Assembly (NCBI GenBank): GCA_028688955.1
Contig: JAQTXD010000009.1
Location: forward strand, 1-64,000
Direction of reading: 5' to 3'
Source of the DNA: Desulfuromonadaceae bacterium
GTDB taxonomy: Bacteria; Desulfobacterota; Desulfuromonadia; Geobacterales; Pseudopelobacteraceae
Length of the DNA: 64,000 nucleotides
Part shown: in pieces, positions 29,468 through 35,488 of the stretch
Layout: each line of letters begins with the position of its first letter
Position numbering within the stretch: position 1 is the first letter of the stretch
Notes under the pieces: model-generated
Seen by the model: the letters and a program-made list of their open reading frames with translations, nothing else
Told to the model about the DNA's origin: nothing
The model's database searches: none
Translations under genes and position numbers: made by a program

Positions 29468-30661
29468 TTATGAATAGAGCTTGCGAACTTTATTCCGGCC
29501 AATCAAGTCATCGTACATTTTATAATTTCCGGTTGTTCCGCGGATACGACCGGCCGGAATTGCCGGATTGATTCTTAGAGACGTTGCGAGATTGACAATG
29601 ATACGCTTGGGTGGTCTTCTTCCCAAGTTGGCAGCATGCCAGCATTCTGGTGGAATAAGGGCATCGGAAGCCCAAAGGTCTGCATCGTTTTCAACTGTGT
29701 CCAATCCAGCCTGGTCAAGATCGTCAAAAAAAGCGGTCTCTGCGCCATCAAAATGAAGCGCAACATGCGCCAGCTCATGACAAAGGGTAAACCAGAAATT
29801 GTCCAACCGGTCATAACGAAGAGTTACGGCAACAAGTGGCGAACCGTCCGGCAATTTTATTGCGGCGCCATCAAGATGAGTATGCTTCAGGTGGCTTTCC
29901 ACTACAAAGTGAATGCCGTTTTTCAGCAGAAACTCCTGCGCCAATAGCGGTCCTTCATCCAAATAACTGAGGCGAACCAGATCACGGACAAAATCAGGGG
30001 TGACGGTTCCCTTTTGGTATTTTAACACCTTCTGCTCCATTGCCAGTAGGGACACCCGAATCCGCCATGCTGTGAGCGCATAACCATCTGACTCGCTTCC
30101 GGAGCGCACATGCTGGCGGAGAAGCGCCGGTTGCGGCACCTCGAAACCGAGCGAGCCTGCCCACGCTGTAAGCACTTCACTTGCCTGTTTTTTTGCTTCG
30201 GCAACGGTGCCGTGAAAATCTTTCAGCCAGTTGCGTTTGATCATTTCCGCCAACGGGAAACGCTCCCACTCAATGCCGCCAGATACGGGAATTACCAGGG
30301 CTCCCGGCTCTTTCAACAACACATCTGCCGGAATTCCCAGCCCTTCATGAAGCTTACGCATCATGGCAATACTTAAGGGACGTTGTCGTGACAGAACCTC
30401 TGAAACCTTGCTGCGGCTGCCGATATATGGAATCAGGTCTTTTTGCTTCAGCCCTGCCTGTTCCATACGGAACGCGATAGCCTCAATCGGATCGGGGAGA
30501 TCAATGGGATGGGCTTTGCTCTCATACATTTCAACCAGAGTTACCAGCAGTTCCAGCTCATCACCTGCGGCGGTTTCCGGATCGGCATCCATTAATTCAT
30601 CAATCCGACCAAGCGCTGCTTCATAATCTGTTTCGTTTTTTATGATCTTTGGGATCATCAA
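29468..30661 (-). CDS. HigA-type antitoxin fused to ImmA/IrrE metallopeptidase
   Basis: A 397-residue fusion. Residues about 1-140 carry an extended HigA-like region with an XRE helix-turn-helix (AFRMEQAGLKQKDLIPYIG, then SKVSEVLSRQRPLS). The C-terminal half (about 225-395) is an ImmA/IrrE zinc peptidase with HExxH in FTLCHELAHVALHF. Its start overlaps the HigB toxin stop by 4 bp (ATGA), so the order is toxin then antitoxin, as in higBA. ImmA-type peptidases cut repressors after a stress signal, so the fusion may let the antitoxin destroy itself or a partner. That last point is inference. Confidence 0.85.
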   Translation of the reverse strand: MMIPKIIKNETDYEAALGRIDELMDADPETAAGDELELLVTLVEMYESKAHPIDLPDPIEAIAFRMEQAGLKQKDLIPYIGSRSKVSEVLSRQRPLSIAMMRKLHEGLGIPADVLLKEPGALVIPVSGGIEWERFPLAEMIKRNWLKDFHGTVAEAKKQASEVLTAWAGSLGFEVPQPALLRQHVRSGSESDGYALTAWRIRVSLLAMEQKVLKYQKGTVTPDFVRDLVRLSYLDEGPLLAQEFLLKNGIHFVVESHLKHTHLDGAAIKLPDGSPLVAVTLRYDRLDNFWFTLCHELAHVALHFDGAETAFFDDLDQAGLDTVENDADLWASDALIPPECWHAANLGRRPPKRIIVNLATSLRINPAIPAGRIRGTTGNYKMYDDLIGRNKVRKLYS

Positions 30662-30951
30662 ATCACCTCGACGTCAATAGCATCGTATTGTTTGTGCGTA
30701 CCTATGAACCGGATGAAGACGATAGAATTTTTGTAGCTAATCTTCACAACCAAGCGGTACTTGTTGCCACAAATATTAAAGACCACCCGGTTATCCTTGA
30801 TAATGCTGGCGCTCCGATACTGGTCTTTAATTTCTGCCGGGTTTTGCCACGCTGCCTTTTCTGCCTCGGAATGCCACGCATTCAGGGCATCTTCTGCATC
30901 AGGGTGTTGTGCCCAGAACTCGCGTAAGATTTTTTTGGCAATGACTCTCAT
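30658..30951 (-). CDS. higB: HigB-type mRNA interferase toxin
   Basis: A 97-residue RelE-superfamily toxin of the HigB family: MRVIAKKILREFWAQHPDAE at the start, VVFNICGNKYRLVVKI in the centre and FIRFIGTHKQYDAID at the end, with the GTHKxYD tail typical of HigB. It would cleave mRNA on the ribosome. First gene of the operon, with a 17-bp perfect inverted repeat 33 bp upstream. A -35/-10 pair TTGCAA-N16-TATACA ends just before the ATG, so the message may be nearly leaderless. Confidence 0.85.
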   Translation of the reverse strand: MRVIAKKILREFWAQHPDAEDALNAWHSEAEKAAWQNPAEIKDQYRSASIIKDNRVVFNICGNKYRLVVKISYKNSIVFIRFIGTHKQYDAIDVEVI

Positions 30952-30983
30952 TTACTTTTGTATACCAGTTCCCTTTATTATTG

Positions 30984-31022
30984 CAACCACCAATATTCCC
31001 ATTTTGGGAATATTGGTGGTTG
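30984..31022. promoter_or_regulatory. 17-bp perfect inverted repeat upstream of higB
   Basis: Arms at 30984-31000 and 31006-31022 (CAACCACCAATATTCCC and its complement) around a 5-nt loop. No T run follows on either strand, so it is not an intrinsic terminator. It overlaps the predicted promoter region of higB and is a good candidate for the operator bound by the HigA-like helix-turn-helix. Confidence 0.6.
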
Positions 31023-31036
31023 ATGACGTATTGATC

Positions 31037-31150
31037 TTACACCACCGTGACCCGGCCGTTCATCAACATGGGGAGGAGCCAGTCGCGAAGTTGAATGAGA
31101 TGCTGGTTTTCACGGGTATTGTTGACCACACCCAGTGCTCGCAGGAGTCG
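31037..31150 (-). pseudogene. C-terminal remnant of a type I restriction specificity subunit (HsdS)
   Basis: The minus strand reads 37 codons ending NQHLIQLRDWLLPMLMNGRV plus TVV-stop. The LRDxLLPxLMNG pattern is the usual HsdS C-terminus. Upstream the frame has a TGA at 31151 and no recognisable homology, and no hsdR or hsdM is present. It is a relic of a lost restriction system. Confidence 0.6.
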
Positions 31151-31380
31151 TCATCGTACTCGAGGGCGCTCTGGCAATAGATGCAATGTGGCCATGAACT
31201 TGGTCAAGGAAGAGGAGGAACCTAATGTAGTATATTGCTGCATGATATTTTGTGTGTCTACGGTTTGATTCCGAGAAGCACATCCCAACGGAATGTGTAA
31301 CATCCTGAAGTTTCCAACAAAGATTTTGGTTTTTTTTGGGGAAATTTTGACAAGCACTATCATAGCATTGCCACAATGTG
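31151..31380. other. non-coding stretch between the hsdS remnant and hipBA operators
   Basis: A 230-bp AT-rich stretch with poly-T and poly-A tracts. No convincing gene, tRNA or repeat was seen. Probably decayed island DNA. Confidence 0.4.
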
Positions 31381-31537
31381 TCCGTACGGATATATTTATT
31401 GACAACCAGCCTGCAAATAGCAAATTATGTCCGTACGGAAATATTTATTGGTAATCAGCTCACCAACAAGGTATTATGTCCGTGCGGACATATTTATTAA
31501 TAATCAGCCTGCCATCGACAAGAGAGGTCCGTACGGA
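31381..31537 (+). promoter_or_regulatory. four HipB operator palindromes at a 49-bp period
   Basis: TCCGTACGGA at 31381-31390, 31430-31439 and 31528-31537, and TCCGTGCGGA at 31479-31488. Start-to-start distances are exactly 49, 49 and 49 bp. The first three are each followed by a TATTTATT-like tract. The last palindrome ends 12 bp before the hipB ATG and would block its ribosome site or promoter. E. coli hipBA also has four operators, but with a different palindrome. Confidence 0.85.
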
Positions 31538-31549
31538 CAAGAGGTATTT

Positions 31550-31813
31550 ATGAAAAACGCCGACACCCCTATTAACATTTACGGCAAAGTGATAACCGCT
31601 GAAGACATTGGGCGGATCATACGCGCAAAGCGAAAGGAAACCGGTGTCCGCCAGGACATGGCCGCAGGTATGTCGGAAGTCGGCACGAAGTTCCTCTCAC
31701 AGCTCGAGAGCGGCAAGGAGACGGCCGAACTGGGCAAGACCCTTCGTGTGCTCCGGAAACTGGGGCTGAATGTCTACATCTTCCCACGCTCGGCAGACCC
31801 GATAAAAGGCTGA
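31550..31813 (+). CDS. hipB: HipB-like antitoxin (XRE helix-turn-helix)
   Basis: An 87-residue DNA-binding antitoxin. The helix-turn-helix covers about residues 17-70: DIGRIIRAKRKETGVRQDMA, then VGTKFLSQLESGKETAELGK. The C-terminal LGLNVYIFPR is the short strand that caps HipA and joins the dimer. The ATG at 31550 has AAGAGG upstream; the frame is open to 31427 only across the operators. It is 4 bp from hipA and would bind the four upstream palindromes. Confidence 0.92.
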   Translation: MKNADTPINIYGKVITAEDIGRIIRAKRKETGVRQDMAAGMSEVGTKFLSQLESGKETAELGKTLRVLRKLGLNVYIFPRSADPIKG

Positions 31814-31817
31814 TACG

Positions 31818-33062
31818 ATGACAAATCAACTCATAGTGTATCTCAACACCACCAAAGCAGGCATTCTTGAGCGTGATGGTCGATTGTTGACGTTCTCATA
31901 CAGCCCCGACTATCTCGATTTGCCCGGCGCTTCACCGATATCCCGGCTCTTACCCCTTAGCCCGACAGTATACGGGGACGATGCTACCAGAGCTTATTTC
32001 TCTAATCTCCTGCCTGAAGGTGCCGTTCTGACCCAGGTCGCCCGCCAGGTCGGCATATCGAAGGATAATGTGTTCGGTCTTCTGGGAGCGATCGGCGGTG
32101 ACTGCGCCGGCGCCATCTCGGTCAGGGCCTCCGAGAGTATACCTGAGTTGGCCGGTGGCTATCGGCTTATCTCCGAACAGGAGCTCTCAGACGAGCTGGA
32201 GAGATTGCCAAGCCATCCATTCCTGGCCGGCGAGGAGGGTGTCAGGCTTTCGCTGGCCGGAGCTCAGAACAAACTGCCGATTTATTTCAATGAGGGAAAC
32301 TACTATATCCCGGAAGGTACCAGCCCATCCTCTCACATATTAAAGACGGCCATAGAGCAGCTTGACAATACGGTCATCAACGAAACGTTCTGCATGACGC
32401 TTGCCGCCCGGGTCGGCTTGCCGGTTCCTGCGATACAAGCCGTCACCATTGGCGGCAAGCACGTCTTCATGGTCGAGCGCTACGACCGTAAACGGATTGC
32501 TTCCGGCGATACAGTTCGTCTGCACCAAGAGGATTTCTGCCAGGCGCTCAGCATCCCACCGGAGTTGAAATACGAAAAAGAGGGTGGGCCGGGGTTCACT
32601 CACTGCTTCGAACTGGTTGAAGATTGGAGCTCAGAGCCATTGCTCGATGCCAGCAACCTGCTCAACTGGGCTATATACAACTTCATCATCGGCAACGCCG
32701 ACGCCCATGGCAAGAATGTCTCGTTCCTTTACAATGCTGGGCTCGTCAGGCTGGCGCCGTTTTACGACCTCATCAGCACCGCAGTCTACAGGCGCCTGGA
32801 TAACAAGTTCGCCATGAAGATGGGGGGTCAGCGCGACGCACGCTATCTACCGCAAGATACCCTTGTCAAATTCTCGGCTGAGATCGGGATAGACATACGT
32901 ATAGTGAAGTCCGCATTTGTAAAGATGATGGGCAGCATTGCGGCTCAATCGATGCAGCTGTTCGATGAATATCGCGGTACGTTCGGAGACCTGGTAATCC
33001 TTGGCGACATCGCCAGGGTCATCGATAATCGCATTACCAAGGGCAGGGAATTGGCCCCGTGA
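31818..33062 (+). CDS. hipA: HipA-like serine/threonine kinase toxin
   Basis: A 414-residue full-length HipA. The N-terminal subdomain holds ARAYFSNLLPEGAVLTQVAR. The kinase core has SLAGAQNKLPI, FMVERYDRK and the catalytic loop FIIGNADAHGKNVSFL, followed by the APFYDLIST metal-binding motif. Known HipA proteins phosphorylate glutamyl-tRNA synthetase, halting translation and giving persistence; other targets exist in the wider family. All kinase motifs are intact. It converges on a truncated nucleotidyltransferase gene 14 bp away. Confidence 0.93.
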   Translation: MTNQLIVYLNTTKAGILERDGRLLTFSYSPDYLDLPGASPISRLLPLSPTVYGDDATRAYFSNLLPEGAVLTQVARQVGISKDNVFGLLGAIGGDCAGAISVRASESIPELAGGYRLISEQELSDELERLPSHPFLAGEEGVRLSLAGAQNKLPIYFNEGNYYIPEGTSPSSHILKTAIEQLDNTVINETFCMTLAARVGLPVPAIQAVTIGGKHVFMVERYDRKRIASGDTVRLHQEDFCQALSIPPELKYEKEGGPGFTHCFELVEDWSSEPLLDASNLLNWAIYNFIIGNADAHGKNVSFLYNAGLVRLAPFYDLISTAVYRRLDNKFAMKMGGQRDARYLPQDTLVKFSAEIGIDIRIVKSAFVKMMGSIAAQSMQLFDEYRGTFGDLVILGDIARVIDNRITKGRELAP

Positions 33063-33076
33063 GTTGCAGATACTCA

Positions 33077-33370
33077 CTACCGGGGGAGATACCCGCCGTA
33101 ACAGGGGAAGTCAGGGAAAGGAAGGCGTTGTGGAGTTATAAAATAGCGGTTCTCTTCAGTGAAATTGATCTCTGTCAGTGCGGCACGCACCTTCTGGCGG
33201 GTTGATGACCCGGTGATGATAAAGTCGAGATCGAACGAGCTGTATTCATTGAAAGAGTAGATCGAAATGCACGCCCCGCCGACCAGTACCGTTTCAATCA
33301 TTTTGCTTCGTAGGTGTTCAGCAATGTAGGCGGCCAGTTCACCAATGGTCAGTTCGGGCAGTGAGATCAC
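33077..33370 (-). CDS. nucleotidyltransferase-fold protein, probably C-terminally truncated
   Basis: A 97-residue protein with the start of a DUF6036/AbiEii-like nucleotidyltransferase: VLVGGACISIYSFNEYSSFD and LDFII (residues about 28-52) give the GG and DxD metal-binding elements. Related proteins continue for another 80 or so residues, while this frame stops shortly after PFPDFPCYGG. It lies 14 bp from the hipA 3' end, so the hipBA insertion may have removed the rest. Its start overlaps the winged-helix gene's stop by 4 bp. Confidence 0.6.
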   Translation of the reverse strand: MISLPELTIGELAAYIAEHLRSKMIETVLVGGACISIYSFNEYSSFDLDFIITGSSTRQKVRAALTEINFTEENRYFITPQRLPFPDFPCYGGYLPR

Positions 33371-33696
33371 AGCGGCTTCCCTCTGCGGCGGGGACGGCGC
33401 CGGTTCAGCAGCAGCCGCTGTTGCAGCTCTTCGTCATAAAACGAGATCGTCTTTTCCAGCAGAGCTGAGAGTTCTGTCAGCAGAGGATAGCGCGGGTTGA
33501 AGGTGTAGAGGCGGGTGCGGCCGGCAGTGCGGCTCGCAAGAATACCGCCCGCTTCCAGCTTGTCCAGCTGTTTCTGGATCGGAGCCAGCGAACTGCTGTA
33601 GAAGGTGGCTATTTCCCGGGCGTACCCCTCTCCTCTGGCGTTCAGGAAGACAAGAACACGCTCGCAGTTGATGGAACCCACAAGTGCTTCGATCAT
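33367..33696 (-). CDS. winged-helix transcriptional regulator, partner of the nucleotidyltransferase
   Basis: A 109-residue ArsR-like winged helix: RVLVFLNARGEGYAREIATF, SSSLAPIQKQLDKLEAGGIL, then ASRTAGRTRLYTFNPRYPLL as the wing. A basic C-terminal tail follows. Such small regulators commonly precede DUF6036-type nucleotidyltransferases as toxin-antitoxin-like pairs. The upstream region carries a strong promoter and an operator-like inverted repeat (33724-33777), fitting autoregulation. Confidence 0.78.
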   Translation of the reverse strand: MIEALVGSINCERVLVFLNARGEGYAREIATFYSSSLAPIQKQLDKLEAGGILASRTAGRTRLYTFNPRYPLLTELSALLEKTISFYDEELQQRLLLNRRRPRRRGKPL

Positions 33697-33723
33697 GATT
33701 TTCCGATTCGTAATACTTTAATG

Positions 33724-33777
33724 TAGGTCACATGACCTATATTGTAAGTCATTATATCAGTGAGAAGCGATTGTCAA
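33724..33777 (-). promoter_or_regulatory. promoter and operator of the winged-helix/nucleotidyltransferase pair
   Basis: Minus strand: TTGACA (33772-33777), extended -10 TGATATAAT with TATAAT at 33751-33756 (15-bp spacer), then an inverted repeat TAGGTCA-N2-TGACCTA at 33724-33739, just past the expected start site. Repressor binding there would block elongation or initiation. Confidence 0.55.
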
Positions 33778-33824
33778 GGGCAGAGAGCAGTACGAAGGAA
33801 ATAGTTGGCAGAAATTAAATAAAC

Positions 33825-33837
33825 TGTCCCCGGAATT
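33825..33837. repeat. REP-like repeat TGTCCCCGGAATT
   Basis: Exact 13-mer, far from the main cluster at 1-7 kb. It sits at the point where the SBD-gene fragment at 33838-34085 loses homology to its sister copy. Confidence 0.7.
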
Positions 33838-34085
33838 GCCCCATCGAGGGGTATGATCCGCCGCCAGTAGAGGTTGAACAGCTCGTTCAGCTCCACCAAA
33901 TCATCGCTGACGGCGATGAACGGCGCGGTGATGACGCCGCGATACACCAGGTCCAGCACCGCCAGCAGCAGGAGCGGCTTGTGCGGAGCCTTGCGCTTGG
34001 TGGCATCGGTCCAGCTTGGGCCGGGGGCGCGGTTGAGGGAGGCGAAGTGTTTAATTGCGATTGTGATGTCGATCATAAAATTCAT
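33838..34085 (-). pseudogene. SBD-type HNH endonuclease N-terminal fragment, copy A
   Basis: About 80 codons match copy B (35153-35488): FASLNRAPGPSWTDATKRKA, then the APHKPLLLLAVLDLV signature and LVELNELFNLYWRRIIPL. This block resembles the sulfur-binding-like N-terminal domain of McrA/SBD-type HNH endonucleases. Homology ends after IPLDG, where the REP-like 13-mer begins. The frame then runs on to 33774 through unrelated sequence. The nuclease domain is missing. Confidence 0.75.
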
Positions 34086-34118
34086 TCCACACCACCGTCA
34101 ACGAACAGTGGCAACCAA

Positions 34119-35114
34119 TCAGTTCTTCTGGTTAATCAGGTTTACGATCACCTTGACGATGGTCTCCTTCTCTTCCGGCCGACTCTCGGCTATGAGCAGA
34201 GTCAGCGCCACCAGAGCATTGTCGGCCAGACGTTTGCTGCCGTCGGGGCGATAGAGAATGCCGTTCATGCCGAGGAAATAGATGAACACGGCAGCAGCGA
34301 TCCGCTTGTTGCCGTCGCTGAAAGCGTGATTTTTTACGACGAAATAGAGGAGATTGGCCCCCTTTTCCTCGACGCTCGGGTAGAGTTCTTCTCCGCCAAA
34401 AGTCTGGTAGATGGCCCCAAGGGCGCTCTTGAACCCCTGGTCCTTTTCCAGGCCAAACAGACCGTCGAACTCTCCCTTCATGGAGGCAACAATGCCGATG
34501 GCCTCCTCGTACCGAATAACGTGCAGCGCTGTCTTTGTGGTTCCATCAATAGTCAGGGTGCCGTGGTCGTAGCGGTCCAGCAGAGTCAGTGCATAAGCAT
34601 AATCGGTAATGACTCGAAGCACATCTCTGCCAGTATCGCTTACCAGTTCCTGATTGGTCAGGGTCCGGGCCAGCAGTTCCACAGTTTGCCGCATCGCCTG
34701 AAGCTTGGCACTCTCCTCCCGCAGTCTCTGCTCGTTGAGCGTGTACCCTTTGACGATATGGTCACGCAGCACCTGTGTCGCCCACTGACGGAAGCGGGTA
34801 GCCTTGGCTGAATTGACCCGGTAACCAATGGAAATAATCATATCCAGATTGTACAGCACCTGGCTTCGCTTGACTTCCCGCCCACCCTCAATTTGAACTC
34901 TTTCCAATTTGGAAACAGTTGCCGATGCATCAAGCTCTCCACTTCCCAATATATTACGGACATGCTTCGAGACAGCCGGAACATTAACGTCAAACAGTTC
35001 TGCAAGCTGAGATTGAGCAAGCCAGACAGTATCTTCATAAAGATTTACTTCGAGATGTGTACTGCCATCAAGGCTTTGGTATAAGACTATCTCTTTGGTT
35101 GAATGGTTTGTCAT
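34119..35114 (-). CDS. RhuM-Fic/DOC family protein
   Basis: A 331-residue two-domain protein. Residues about 1-155 match RhuM (virulence protein family), with EVNLYEDTVWLAQSQLAELF and a helix-turn-helix-like VPAVSKHVRNIL. Residues about 200-320 are a Fic/DOC domain with the complete motif HAFSDGNKRIAAAVF, so AMP- or phosphate-transfer activity is likely. No separate antitoxin gene is adjacent, and no inhibitory (S/T)xxxE(G/N) helix was evident. It lies between the two SBD fragments and may be a toxin or phage-response enzyme. Confidence 0.88.
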   Translation of the reverse strand: MTNHSTKEIVLYQSLDGSTHLEVNLYEDTVWLAQSQLAELFDVNVPAVSKHVRNILGSGELDASATVSKLERVQIEGGREVKRSQVLYNLDMIISIGYRVNSAKATRFRQWATQVLRDHIVKGYTLNEQRLREESAKLQAMRQTVELLARTLTNQELVSDTGRDVLRVITDYAYALTLLDRYDHGTLTIDGTTKTALHVIRYEEAIGIVASMKGEFDGLFGLEKDQGFKSALGAIYQTFGGEELYPSVEEKGANLLYFVVKNHAFSDGNKRIAAAVFIYFLGMNGILYRPDGSKRLADNALVALTLLIAESRPEEKETIVKVIVNLINQKN

Positions 35115-35152
35115 AGGAAACTCCTACGAGTTAGTGCGAAAAATGCAGCAAC

Positions 35153-35488
35153 TTAAAACGGTACCGGGGTGATGGTCGTGCCCGGCAGCGGCACCAGCTC
35201 CCAGAAAAGCTCCCGGTCGAGACGGGAGAAGGGGAAGGCGATGCTGCTGGTCTGGCCCAGCGGGATGACCCGCCGCCAGTAGAGGTTAAACAGCTCGTTC
35301 AGCTCCACCAGATCGCCGCTGACGGCGATGAACGGCGCGGTGATGCCACCGCGATGCACCAGGTCCAGCACCGCCAGAAGCAGGAGCGGCTTGTGTGGGG
35401 CCTTGCGTTTGGTGGCCTCGGTCCAGGTTGGACCGGGGGCGCGGTTGAGGGAGGGGAAGTGTTTGATGGAGGTGGTGAGTGAGGTCAT
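35153..35488 (-). pseudogene. SBD-type HNH endonuclease N-terminal fragment, copy B
   Basis: A 111-codon frame, GC-rich like the helicase gene. It contains APHKPLLLLAVLDLVHRG, ELNELFNLYWRRVIPL and FPFSRLDRELFWELVPL, the pattern of the SBD-like reader domain in McrA-type HNH endonucleases. The C-terminal HNH domain is absent, as the frame stops at ITPVPF. Its ATG overlaps the stop of the 638-residue gene (ATGA), so it is translated as the last member of that operon. It may still work as a small DNA-binding protein; otherwise it is a relic. Confidence 0.7.

Noticed and set aside
30984..31022. Intrinsic terminator at the 17-bp inverted repeat
   Set aside because: No T run follows on either strand and it lies in the promoter region of higB, so an operator is more likely.
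31381..31537. CRISPR array suggested by four regular 49-bp units
   Set aside because: The repeated part is a 10-bp palindrome with a short AT tract, the intervening sequence is not spacer-like, and hipB follows directly. Operators explain it better.
33708..33717. Another AGTATTACGA match upstream of the winged-helix gene
   Set aside because: A single 10-mer without a partner, in an unrelated toxin-antitoxin promoter; a chance match of this length is plausible in 64 kb.
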